Positions 1 through 7,055 of a DNA stretch of 64,000 nt are shown in pieces; positions within the stretch are counted from its first letter, which is position 1; each line of letters begins with the position of its first letter. The position numbers and the translations under genes are program-made. Where the stretch lies: contig JADJXK010000002.1 in NCBI GenBank assembly GCA_016710325.1, positions 4,216,001 to 4,280,000 on the forward strand. The letters run 5' to 3'. The DNA is from Candidatus Leptofilum proximum. Its GTDB lineage: Bacteria > Chloroflexota > Anaerolineae > Promineifilales > Promineifilaceae. The notes beneath the pieces were generated by a model. The model was not told the DNA's origin. It ran no database searches and saw only the letters and a program-made list of their open reading frames with translations.

Positions 1-462
1 GGTGCGGCGATGATTCGCACCAAGGGGGAAGCGGGCACCGGCGACGTGGTCGAGGCCGTACGCCACGCCCGCACCGTGCTCGGCGAAATCCGCCGCCTGC
101 AGCTCATGCCCGACGAAGAGTTGATGACCTACGCCAAAAACATCGGTGCGCCGTATGCGCTGGTGAAGGAAACCAAGGAACTCGGCCGTCTGCCGGTGGT
201 GAACTTTGCTGCTGGCGGCATTGCCACCCCTGCCGACGCGGCTTTGATGATGCAAATTGGCGTGGATGGTGTGTTTGTTGGCTCGGGCATCTTCAAGAGC
301 GGCAACCCGGCTGAGCGGGCCAAGGCCATTGTGGAAGCGACTACCCATTTCAATAATCCCGAGATTCTGGCCAAAGTCAGTGAAAACCTGGGCGAGCCGA
401 TGGTGGGGATCAACGTGAGCAGCCTGCCAGAGAGCGAGCATCTGGCGACACGCGGCTGGTAG
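1..462 (+). CDS. pdxS: Pyridoxal 5'-phosphate synthase lyase subunit PdxS (5' end missing)
   Basis: C-terminal half of PdxS, the TIM-barrel subunit that makes pyridoxal 5'-phosphate from ribose 5-phosphate, glyceraldehyde 3-phosphate and ammonia. The frame is open from base 1, so the gene is cut by the window edge and the ATG at 10 is internal. The visible part holds the RTKGEAGTGD segment, whose Lys belongs to the active site, and the phosphate-binding segments FAAGGIATP and GVFVGSGIF. The N-terminal catalytic Lys lies outside the window. The glutaminase partner pdxT follows at 1129, but an acetyltransferase gene and repeats lie between. The TAG stop is followed at once by a short-unit repeat array. 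Confidence 0.97.
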   Translation, partial: GAAMIRTKGEAGTGDVVEAVRHARTVLGEIRRLQLMPDEELMTYAKNIGAPYALVKETKELGRLPVVNFAAGGIATPADAALMMQIGVDGVFVGSGIFKSGNPAERAKAIVEATTHFNNPEILAKVSENLGEPMVGINVSSLPESEHLATRGW

Positions 463-463
463 T

Positions 464-561
464 TGTGACGGGGTGAAAGGTTGACAAGGTGAAGGGGTGA
501 CAGGGTGAAGGGGTGACAGGGTGAAGGGGTGATTGTAGCTGCGGATTCTTTCCGCGCTTCT
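464..561 (+). repeat. GTGACAGG/GTGAAGGG tandem array plus fragment of a hairpin element
   Basis: Degenerate 7-8 base units (GGTGAAGG, GGTGACAG) run head to tail from about 464 to 532. The same unit type recurs at 27122-27150 and, inverted, at 57583-57655. Directly after it, 534-559 repeats almost exactly one arm of the hairpin element at 56103-56260 (core GCGGATTCTTTCCGCG). It lies between pdxS and the acetyltransferase gene. Confidence 0.8.
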
Positions 562-591
562 CGCAGCGTGTTAAGAAAGCGTGGCTATAGG

Positions 592-1047
592 ATGAACGAG
601 ATGGATGTACGTGAACTAGACCCGGAGCGGGACATGGTGGAGTGGCTGCGGCTGCGGCAGGGGCTGTTTGACGACAGCACGGACGAAGAGCACCGGCAGG
701 AGATGGCCGAAATTTTGGCCGAGGAAGTGGGCTGTGTGCTGGTGGCGGAACGGCCGTCTTCCCCCCATCTCGCCGGTTACGTCTTTGTCGGTACGCGCAA
801 ATACGCCGAGGGCTGTACCACTTCCCCCGTGGCCTACCTGGAAGAGTGGTTTGTTGATGCCGATGTGCGCCGCCAGGGCGTGGGCAAAGCCCTCATCACT
901 GCCGCCGAAGCCTGGGCACGGCAAAATGGCCTCACCGAAATCGCCTCCGACACCACCATCGACAACAACATCAGCCTGGCCAGCCACCTGGCCCTCGGCT
1001 TCACCGAAGTCGAACGGCAAATCAACTTTATCAAGAAACTGGATTAG
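592..1047 (+). CDS. GNAT acetyltransferase, aminoglycoside 6'-N-acetyltransferase-like
   Basis: Acetyl-CoA-dependent N-acetyltransferase of the GNAT fold, 151 residues from the ATG at 592. An open frame upstream (from 529) runs through repeat DNA and is probably not translated; ATG 601 is a second possible start. The N-terminal part (WLRLRQGLF, then EEHRQEMAEIL) is typical of AAC(6') enzymes, and RRQGVGKAL is the acetyl-CoA pyrophosphate loop. The C-terminal segment LGFTEVER is also typical. Family members acetylate the 6'-amino group of aminoglycosides, but many chromosomal homologues have other amine substrates, so true resistance is not shown. It sits between the two PLP synthase genes without an obvious functional link. 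Confidence 0.75.
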   Translation: MNEMDVRELDPERDMVEWLRLRQGLFDDSTDEEHRQEMAEILAEEVGCVLVAERPSSPHLAGYVFVGTRKYAEGCTTSPVAYLEEWFVDADVRRQGVGKALITAAEAWARQNGLTEIASDTTIDNNISLASHLALGFTEVERQINFIKKLD

Positions 1048-1053
1048 CCACCC

Positions 1054-1112
1054 ATTTTCCCGGAAACTGGCTCAAGTAACCTTACTTGGTTCGGATCAGT
1101 TTCCGGGAAAAT
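1054..1112. repeat. Nested inverted repeat upstream of pdxT
   Basis: A perfect 16-base inverted repeat (1054-1069 and 1097-1112, core TTTCCCGGAAACTG) encloses a second 7-base one (1073-1079 and 1082-1088, CAAGTAA/TTACTTG). It lies between the acetyltransferase stop and pdxT. No T-run follows, so it is more likely a repeat element or RNA processing site than a simple terminator. Confidence 0.75.
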
Positions 1113-1128
1113 CAACGGCAAAACAACT

Positions 1129-1752
1129 ATGAAAATTGGCGTTTTGGCGCTGCAGGGCGCCTTCATTGAACATATCAACATGCTAAAATCGCTGGGAGTG
1201 GAGGCGGTGGAAGTGCGCCTGCCGGAGCAGCTGGCCGACCTCGATGGCCTGATTATTCCCGGCGGGGAAAGCACCACCATTGGCAAGCTGGCGCGCCGCT
1301 TTGGGTTGATGGAGCCGCTGCGCAGCTTTGCCCAGGCCAGACCGGTCTGGGGCACCTGCGCTGGGATGATCTTCCTGGCCAAGGAGATTACCAGCGGCAC
1401 CGCTGGCCGTGATCAACCGCTGCTAGGGATGATGGACATTGAAGTGGCGCGGAATGCGTTTGGGCGGCAGGTGGATTCGTTTGAAACCGATTTGGAGGTG
1501 TTGGTGTTTGCCAATGGGGATAAACGGCCGTTTCCCGCCGTCTTCATTCGTGCCCCCCAGCTGATTGCCGCCAAGGGTAATGCCCACGTTATTGCTGAGC
1601 TGCCGGACGGAACGGCCGTGGCTGCCCAGCAAGGCCGCTGGCTCGTGACCTCCTTCCACCCCGAACTGACGGGAGACAGCCGTTTCCACGAATATTTTTT
1701 GTCGCTTGTGGCGCAAGAAAAACAGCAAAATCAGGAAAGTTCCACCGCGTGA
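1129..1752 (+). CDS. pdxT: Pyridoxal 5'-phosphate synthase glutaminase subunit PdxT
   Basis: Class I glutamine amidotransferase that releases ammonia from glutamine and channels it to PdxS. The 207 residues match the family length. The triad is visible: Cys77 in GTCAGM, with His177 and Glu179 in SFHPEL. The segment IIPGGEST forms the oxyanion region. Start is ATG 1129; there is no strong Shine-Dalgarno, only weak purines after the inverted repeat at 1054-1112. It is separated from pdxS by about 660 bases, an unusual interruption because the two genes are generally adjacent. Confidence 0.97.
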   Translation: MKIGVLALQGAFIEHINMLKSLGVEAVEVRLPEQLADLDGLIIPGGESTTIGKLARRFGLMEPLRSFAQARPVWGTCAGMIFLAKEITSGTAGRDQPLLGMMDIEVARNAFGRQVDSFETDLEVLVFANGDKRPFPAVFIRAPQLIAAKGNAHVIAELPDGTAVAAQQGRWLVTSFHPELTGDSRFHEYFLSLVAQEKQQNQESSTA

Positions 1753-1756
1753 TGGA

Positions 1757-1790
1757 TTGAAGAAGTTACATAACCCGCTACAATAGGGCA
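1757..1790 (+). promoter_or_regulatory. Sigma70-type promoter, probably giving a leaderless mRNA
   Basis: TTGAAG (1757-1762), 16 bases, then TACAAT (1779-1784). The ATG of the next gene is at 1791, six bases after the -10 box, where transcription should start. No Shine-Dalgarno fits in between, so the transcript is probably leaderless. Confidence 0.55.
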
Positions 1791-2189
1791 ATGGAAGAAC
1801 ACCCTCGAACAATCACAGGACCATTCGGCCGTTTCACCCGGCAGGCGAATGGGCTTATTTATTTCTACAAACAAGACGACCTGGCTATCGATGTATCTAC
1901 GGCCCAAAAATTCCTGGACATCATTCGCCAGCTGGATAACTCTGGCGAGGTACGCATTATCGTTGTACAGGGTCATGGTGTGGAGTACAGCTTCGATGCC
2001 CAGCGACTTCTGCTTAAAAATGACGTGCTTAGCATGATTGCCTACGTCATACAGACCGGCACACAGTATCTTACCGCCGAATTACTGCAAGACGTGGCTA
2101 AATCCTTAAAGTCTCAAATTCAGGTTGAGATTTTCCAGGAGATTGAGGCGGCAGAGGCGTGGTTGCTGGAAGAGGCAGGGGGAGAGTGA
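1791..2189 (+). CDS. STAS/SpoIIAA-like protein (DUF7793-type)
   Basis: Cytoplasmic protein of 132 residues without membrane segments. The pattern looks like a small alpha/beta STAS-like fold: an N-terminal beta hairpin (GRFTRQANGLIYF), a helix, a hydrophobic strand RIIVVQGHG, and helices in the second half. Proteins of this look occur in Chloroflexota and are thought to relate to anti-anti-sigma domains, but the usual phosphorylatable Ser of SpoIIAA is not recognisable. It faces the histidine kinase at 2248 tail to tail, with a hairpin between them. The function is unknown; the family assignment is from memory. Confidence 0.55.
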   Translation: MEEHPRTITGPFGRFTRQANGLIYFYKQDDLAIDVSTAQKFLDIIRQLDNSGEVRIIVVQGHGVEYSFDAQRLLLKNDVLSMIAYVIQTGTQYLTAELLQDVAKSLKSQIQVEIFQEIEAAEAWLLEEAGGE

Positions 2190-2246
2190 AAAGTAAAAAG
2201 TGACAAGTGAAAGTAAAGGCACTTATCACTTATCACTTTTCACTGC
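2190..2246. terminator. Inverted AAGTGA-unit array between convergent genes
   Basis: Units of the type AAAGTGA run forward (2190-2216) and return inverted as CACTT/TCACTTTT (2220-2243), forming one long imperfect hairpin. It lies between two convergent stop codons, so it probably terminates both. Related units flank 55930-56060. Confidence 0.6.
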
Positions 2247-2247
2247 T

Positions 2248-3339
2248 TTACAATTTTCTTGGTAGAACCACCGTAAACGTCGCTCCCCCTAATTCGTTGT
2301 TTTCGGCCCAGATACGGCCGTTGTGCTGCTGCACAATCCGCCGGGCAATAAACAAGCCCAGCCCGGTGCCCTTCCCCGAATGTTTGGTAGTGAAAAACGG
2401 ATCAAAAATTCGGTCCAGCAAAGCTGGCTCGATGCCGCTGCCGGTGTCGCTCACCGAAAATGCGTATGTTTCCTGGTGGGCGCCATTGCCATTGCGGCCC
2501 ACCAGCGTGCTGTCGTCAGGAAGCCGCCAGGAGCAAATTTCGACCGTGCCGCCGTTGGGCAGCATGGCGTCGCGGGCGTTGATGAGCAGGTTGATCAGCA
2601 CCTGGGTGATGCGATTGTGATCCAGCACGATGGTTTTCAACGATTCATCCAACCGCTTCACGATCTGGATATTAAACTCACCCCGGAACTGGTGCTGCAC
2701 CAACACCAGCGCATCTTCGATGATCATGTTGAGGTCGGTAACGGCCGTCTGCATTTCTTCGGCGTAGGAGTAGTTGCGCAGCACCTCCACGATGCGTGCC
2801 GATCGCCAGGCGCTTTGCTCGATCATCTGCACGTAGCGCACCAGCTGCTCCATGCTCAGGTTGTTTTCCTCCACTTCGTGCATCAGGTTGCTGCACGTGG
2901 CGGCAATGATGCTGAGCGGCGTGTTGAGTTCGTGGGCCACGCTGGCGGTGAGAATGCCAATGCCCGCCAGCCGCTGGGTGTGCAGCAGCGCCTCGTTGAG
3001 CTGTTCAATTTCCTGCCAGTGGGTAAATGACACCATCGTAGTGCTGGTGATGTGGTCAGAAACGGGGGTGATGGCCAGGTTGACGGTGACGGAACGGCCG
3101 TCTGGCTGGCGCAGCGTCGTTTGGTGCGGAGTGCACTCGCTTAACGAGTGCCCCTCGGCCCCAAGCTCGGCCCAGGTTCGGCCGATAAGCTGTTCGGCCC
3201 GCCAGCCTAAAATGCGCCCCGCCGCGGTGTTGGCCGAGGTAACAATACCATCGTCGTCCAGCACCAGCACACCGGCCGAAAGCGTTTCCAGCAAGTGATC
3301 GTAAAACTCTCCGGTTGATTTGGTTTGAGTTATAACCAT
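2248..3339 (-). CDS. PAS-domain sensor histidine kinase (soluble)
   Basis: Two-component kinase of 363 residues with no membrane segment, so it senses a cytoplasmic signal. A PAS domain spans about residues 10-115. The dimerisation domain carries the phospho-accepting His136 in HELNTPL. The ATP-binding domain shows the N box (NLLINARDAM, near 250-259), G1 (SDTGSGI), F (FDPFFTTK) and G2 (GKGTGLGL) boxes. This box set is the NtrB/HPK4 type. No response regulator is adjacent, so it is an orphan; the nearest regulator, at 10580, has its own kinase. The preceding gap is shared with the divergent exported protein at 3689. Confidence 0.93.
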   Translation of the reverse strand: MVITQTKSTGEFYDHLLETLSAGVLVLDDDGIVTSANTAAGRILGWRAEQLIGRTWAELGAEGHSLSECTPHQTTLRQPDGRSVTVNLAITPVSDHITSTTMVSFTHWQEIEQLNEALLHTQRLAGIGILTASVAHELNTPLSIIAATCSNLMHEVEENNLSMEQLVRYVQMIEQSAWRSARIVEVLRNYSYAEEMQTAVTDLNMIIEDALVLVQHQFRGEFNIQIVKRLDESLKTIVLDHNRITQVLINLLINARDAMLPNGGTVEICSWRLPDDSTLVGRNGNGAHQETYAFSVSDTGSGIEPALLDRIFDPFFTTKHSGKGTGLGLFIARRIVQQHNGRIWAENNELGGATFTVVLPRKL

Positions 3340-3688
3340 GAATTGATTCCTATCTTCATCCCAGAGACGTTTTTACGGGAAGTGCAAATTTCCCAATGTG
3401 TGTCATTTTGGATGGCGAGTGGCAGCAAGACGCTGCGTTTATAGAATACGTCACCCCTCAGAGGACGTCCGTATGTGGGCCGTAAAATCACCGTGAAGGC
3501 GGCGTGAACGGGTCATAACGTGAAGCTGACCGCTCTTTTTTTCTCCTGAGATGTCCTAACACGGCGCAAGCGATGGTACTTATCTCCTAGCCCCTTTGCC
3601 CTAGAGATTTCACCGTAGCCATAGGGTACTATGCATGGGAGCAGAGTAACTGTTTCTAATACCGGTAGTAGCGTTTACGAGAGCACCT
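3340..3688. other. Divergent promoter region, no gene seen
   Basis: 349 bases between the divergent kinase and beta-helix genes. I see no convincing open frame or repeat array. It must contain both promoters, but no pair of -35/-10 boxes is strong enough to name. Confidence 0.5.
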
Positions 3689-5086
3689 ATGAAGAAGCGA
3701 TTTCCTCTGAGCCCGCTGGGCTCTTTTCCCCTGATCCTTTTGTTGGTAAGTTTCATTTTTCACTGGTCGGCGCGCCAGCCAGTTCAGGCCCGCCAGTCTG
3801 TTCTGGCCAGCCAGTCTGTTTTGGCCGATTCTGCCCTTGTGGCGCTGGCGGACTGTGCGCCGCTGCCCGCGCCGGAAGGCACGATTGTGACAGTGGCTAC
3901 GGTGGGTGCGTTGGAAACGGCCGTCAACACTGCCACATCCAACACCACCATCCTGATTGCCGATGGGGTCTACAATCTGAACGGCGTTTACCTGCGTATC
4001 GACACGCCGGACGTGACCCTGCGCGCCGCCAGCGGCAATCGCGAGGCGGTGATTTTGGACGGCAACTACAGCACCACGGAAATCATCCAGGTGGTGGTCT
4101 CCAACGTGACGATTGCCGACATCACCCTGCGTGAAGCGTATTACCACCCCATCCATGTCATGACCACCGAGGCAGGCGACACGCTGAACACGCTCATCTA
4201 CAACGTGCACATCATCGATCCCGGCGAGCAGGCGATCAAAATCAACCCGGCTGCCGATGGCACCTACCCCGATGATGGCGTGATTGCCTGTTCGCACATC
4301 GAGCTGACCGACGCGGGACGGCCGCACATTCGTAACAACTGCTACACCGGCGGTATCGATGCCCACCAGGCCGAAGGCTGGGTCATTCGGGACAATGTGA
4401 TTGAGGGATTTTGGTGTGCTGAAGGGCTGTCGGAACACGGCATTCACCTGTGGCGTGGCTGCCGCGATACGATTGTTGAGCGCAACGTGCTGCGGGACAA
4501 CGCGCGCGGCATTGGTTTTGGCCTGGCGGAAAGCGGCGACGGCCGTACCTACACCGACAATCCCTGCCCCGGCGCGGGCGGCGGATATGTGGACCATTTC
4601 GGCGGCCTCATTCGCAACAACTTTGTTTTTGCCAGCGATGGCGGGCTGTTTGCTTCGGAGTATGGCTTCGACTGCGGCATCTGTTTGTGGCAGGCGTGTG
4701 GCGCGCAAATCTTCAACAACACGGTGGTTTCCACGCAGGCGCCATTTTCCTCGATTGAGTGGCGCTTCGACAATACCGACATCGAGCTGCGCAACAATTT
4801 GGTGAGCCATAATTTGCGCGATCGGGGTGGAACGGCCGTACTCAGCCACAACCTGCAAAATGCGCCGCTTTCCCTCTTTGTCGATGGCCCCAACGGCAAC
4901 CTTCACCTGCTCAGCACAGCCGCGGCGGCCATCGACCAGGCCCTTGCCCTGCCCCAAGTTACCGACGACGTGGATGGCCAGCCGCGCCCCTTCGGCCCCG
5001 CCCCCGACCTCGGCGCCGACGAATTGGACGCTCCACCTTTTGTACCGACCAACTGGGTGAACCTGCCGCTGGTTGTTTCTGAATGA
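3689..5086 (+). CDS. Exported right-handed beta-helix protein with YLPL-type C-terminus
   Basis: 465-residue exported protein. A charged start (MKKR), a hydrophobic core near residues 10-28 and a following Ala/Gln-rich stretch form a signal peptide. The body has repeated beta-helix rungs (VSNVTIADITL, IRDNVIEGF, FNNTVVSTQ) as in pectate lyase-like and other parallel beta-helix proteins. Near the end, IDQALALPQVTDDVDGQPR followed by DLGADE is the choice-of-anchor Q segment often found in such proteins. It closes with the hydrophobic tail NLPLVVSE. Catalytic residues cannot be assigned. The next two genes also encode exported proteins with similar tails. Confidence 0.85.
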   Translation: MKKRFPLSPLGSFPLILLLVSFIFHWSARQPVQARQSVLASQSVLADSALVALADCAPLPAPEGTIVTVATVGALETAVNTATSNTTILIADGVYNLNGVYLRIDTPDVTLRAASGNREAVILDGNYSTTEIIQVVVSNVTIADITLREAYYHPIHVMTTEAGDTLNTLIYNVHIIDPGEQAIKINPAADGTYPDDGVIACSHIELTDAGRPHIRNNCYTGGIDAHQAEGWVIRDNVIEGFWCAEGLSEHGIHLWRGCRDTIVERNVLRDNARGIGFGLAESGDGRTYTDNPCPGAGGGYVDHFGGLIRNNFVFASDGGLFASEYGFDCGICLWQACGAQIFNNTVVSTQAPFSSIEWRFDNTDIELRNNLVSHNLRDRGGTAVLSHNLQNAPLSLFVDGPNGNLHLLSTAAAAIDQALALPQVTDDVDGQPRPFGPAPDLGADELDAPPFVPTNWVNLPLVVSE

Positions 5087-5087
5087 G

Positions 5088-5165
5088 GAATCCACAGATT
5101 ACACAGATGGCACAGATTTTCTTTTCTCTGTGCAACTCTGTGCCGCTCTGTGATCCTCTTTTAAA
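5088..5165. repeat. CACAGATT-unit inverted array
   Basis: Units ACAGATTAC/CACAGAT run forward and CTCTGTG units return, giving an imperfect hairpin between two exported-protein genes. Similar units occur at 40537-40600, 54052-54080 and 61975-62060. Confidence 0.7.
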
Positions 5166-5174
5166 GGAGTGATA

Positions 5175-6938
5175 ATGCCCACGAAATCCAAAACTGTTTT
5201 CGGCCTGCTTTGCCTTTCTCTTCTGTTTGTGCTTGGAATGTCTCAGCAGATGTGGGCCGCACCGCAGGGGGGCGGCACCTACTACGTGGCCACCACTGGC
5301 AGCGACAGCACCGGGAACGGCACCAATGGCAATCCGTGGGCGACGATTACCCACGCGCTGGACAACGTGCCCGACGGCAGCCTGATTTTGGTGAAGAGTG
5401 GGGTGTACAACGGCCGTATCCGCATTCGCGGCACCTTTCCCACTGGCGTCACCGTTCGATCCGAAGTTCCGTACGCAGCAGTCCTGCTAAACACCGACCG
5501 CGTCATCACCGCCTACACCGATCCCAGCGGCGTACAGGGCATCACCATCGAAGGCTTCGAGATTCGTCACAGCGGGCCGGGGTCGGACCCGCTCGTGGTG
5601 CACATCGACGGCGGCGGCGACGGCAGCGTCAGCCACATCACCCTGCGCAACAACATCCTGCACGACAGCTATGACAACGACATCCTCAAGATCAACAACG
5701 CCACGCACGACATTTTGGTCGAGGGCAATATCTTCTACAACCAGACCGGTCACGACGAGCACATCGACGTGAACAGCGTGGAGGATGTCATCATCCAGGA
5801 CAATATCTTTTTTAACGATTTTGCGGGAAGCGGCCGTTCCAACCTCAACGACACCGGCAGCTACATCGTCATCAAAGACAGCAACGCCGATGACGATATC
5901 TTTGTCGGTAACGACCGCATCACCGTACGGCGCAACATCTTCTTCAACTGGCAGGGCTCCACCGGCTCCAACTTTGTGCTGATTGGTGAAGACGGCCAGC
6001 CGTTTTTCGAGGCACACAATGTGCTGGTGGAAAATAACCTGATGCTGGGCAATGCGGCCAACGTCATGCGCGCCGCCTTTGGCGTGAAGGGCGGCCAAAA
6101 CGTCACCTTCCGCAATAACACCGTCGTGGGCGATTTGCCCGCGCTGGCCTTTGCCTTCCGCCTCAACACCGAGGGCAGCAATCCGGCCAACCAAAATGTC
6201 CAGTTCTACAACAACATCTGGTCCGACCCGACGGGCACGATGGGGGCCAACGGCGGCGGCAGCAACGACTTTTCCGACACGCCGCCCGGCCAAACCAGCG
6301 CCTGGACGCTGGACAACAACCTGTACTGGAACGGCGGCAGCGCCATCCCCCAAGACGGCGCTGAACTGATCAACTACACCGACGACGCCAACCGGCTGGT
6401 GGCCAATCCGCAGCTGCCGGGGCAGGCGGGTCTGGTGCTGCCGCGCTGGACCGGCAGCCAGTTTGCCGATGGCTCCAGCACAATTGCCGAGGTGTTCACG
6501 AACCTGGTACTGCTCTACGGCACGCCGTCGGGCACCAGCCCGGTGGTGGACGCGGCCGATCCGACCAACGCGCCTGCGGAAGATATTTTGGGCAACGGCC
6601 GTACCACTCCCGATATCGGCGCGGTGGAATTTATCCCGCAGCTTCAACTTTCTGGCTCGCCCGGCGATGGGACGATTACTTTGAACTGGACGGTGAACAC
6701 GGCCGTTGCCCCCGGCACCACCTGGCAAATCACCTACAGCGGCCCGGCGGGCGACCAGCCATCGCCCATCACCGGGCTGGCGGCGGGCACGCGCAGCACT
6801 ACGCTCACCGGGCTGACCAACTACACCACGTACGACATCACGCTAAACGCGATGGTCTCCGGCTCGCCGGTCCTCACCGCCACGGTCAGCGTCATGCCCA
6901 CGGACTTGCTAGTTTATTTACCATTGACTATCCGCTGA
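5175..6938 (+). CDS. Exported beta-helix protein with C-terminal fibronectin type III domain
   Basis: 587 residues from ATG 5175, which has AAAGGAG at 5164-5169; a GTG at 5169 overlaps that site and is less likely. A signal peptide ends near WAAPQ. The YYVATTGSDSTGNGT segment is the DUF1565-type opening of many parallel beta-helix proteins. About ten rungs follow with N-N-I-x-x-D patterns. The choice-of-anchor Q segment (TPDIGAVEF) comes next, then a fibronectin type III-like domain (GTITLNWTV, YTTYDITLNA). The tail is LLVYLPLTIR. It probably binds or cleaves an extracellular polysaccharide, but no catalytic motif proves that. Confidence 0.85.
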   Translation: MPTKSKTVFGLLCLSLLFVLGMSQQMWAAPQGGGTYYVATTGSDSTGNGTNGNPWATITHALDNVPDGSLILVKSGVYNGRIRIRGTFPTGVTVRSEVPYAAVLLNTDRVITAYTDPSGVQGITIEGFEIRHSGPGSDPLVVHIDGGGDGSVSHITLRNNILHDSYDNDILKINNATHDILVEGNIFYNQTGHDEHIDVNSVEDVIIQDNIFFNDFAGSGRSNLNDTGSYIVIKDSNADDDIFVGNDRITVRRNIFFNWQGSTGSNFVLIGEDGQPFFEAHNVLVENNLMLGNAANVMRAAFGVKGGQNVTFRNNTVVGDLPALAFAFRLNTEGSNPANQNVQFYNNIWSDPTGTMGANGGGSNDFSDTPPGQTSAWTLDNNLYWNGGSAIPQDGAELINYTDDANRLVANPQLPGQAGLVLPRWTGSQFADGSSTIAEVFTNLVLLYGTPSGTSPVVDAADPTNAPAEDILGNGRTTPDIGAVEFIPQLQLSGSPGDGTITLNWTVNTAVAPGTTWQITYSGPAGDQPSPITGLAAGTRSTTLTGLTNYTTYDITLNAMVSGSPVLTATVSVMPTDLLVYLPLTIR

Positions 6939-6942
6939 CTTT

Positions 6943-7035
6943 CGTTCCCACGCTCGGCGTGGGAATGCAGGCTGCGGCGCTCCGCGCCGGGGACGCGGAG
7001 CGTCCTGAACTTCATTCCACGCCGAGCGTGGAACG
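6943..7035. repeat. Palindromic hairpin element (CCACGCTCGGCGTGG type)
   Basis: Arms 6943-6967 and 7013-7035 are near-perfect inverted copies, and each arm is itself a palindrome around CGCTCGGCG. A central GC-rich hairpin (GGACGCGGAGCGTCC, 6990-7004) sits in the loop. I recall elements of this look in intergenic DNA of many unrelated bacteria; no protein is encoded. Confidence 0.8.
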
Positions 7036-7055
7036 AGTTGGTTGTGAGGAAAAAT

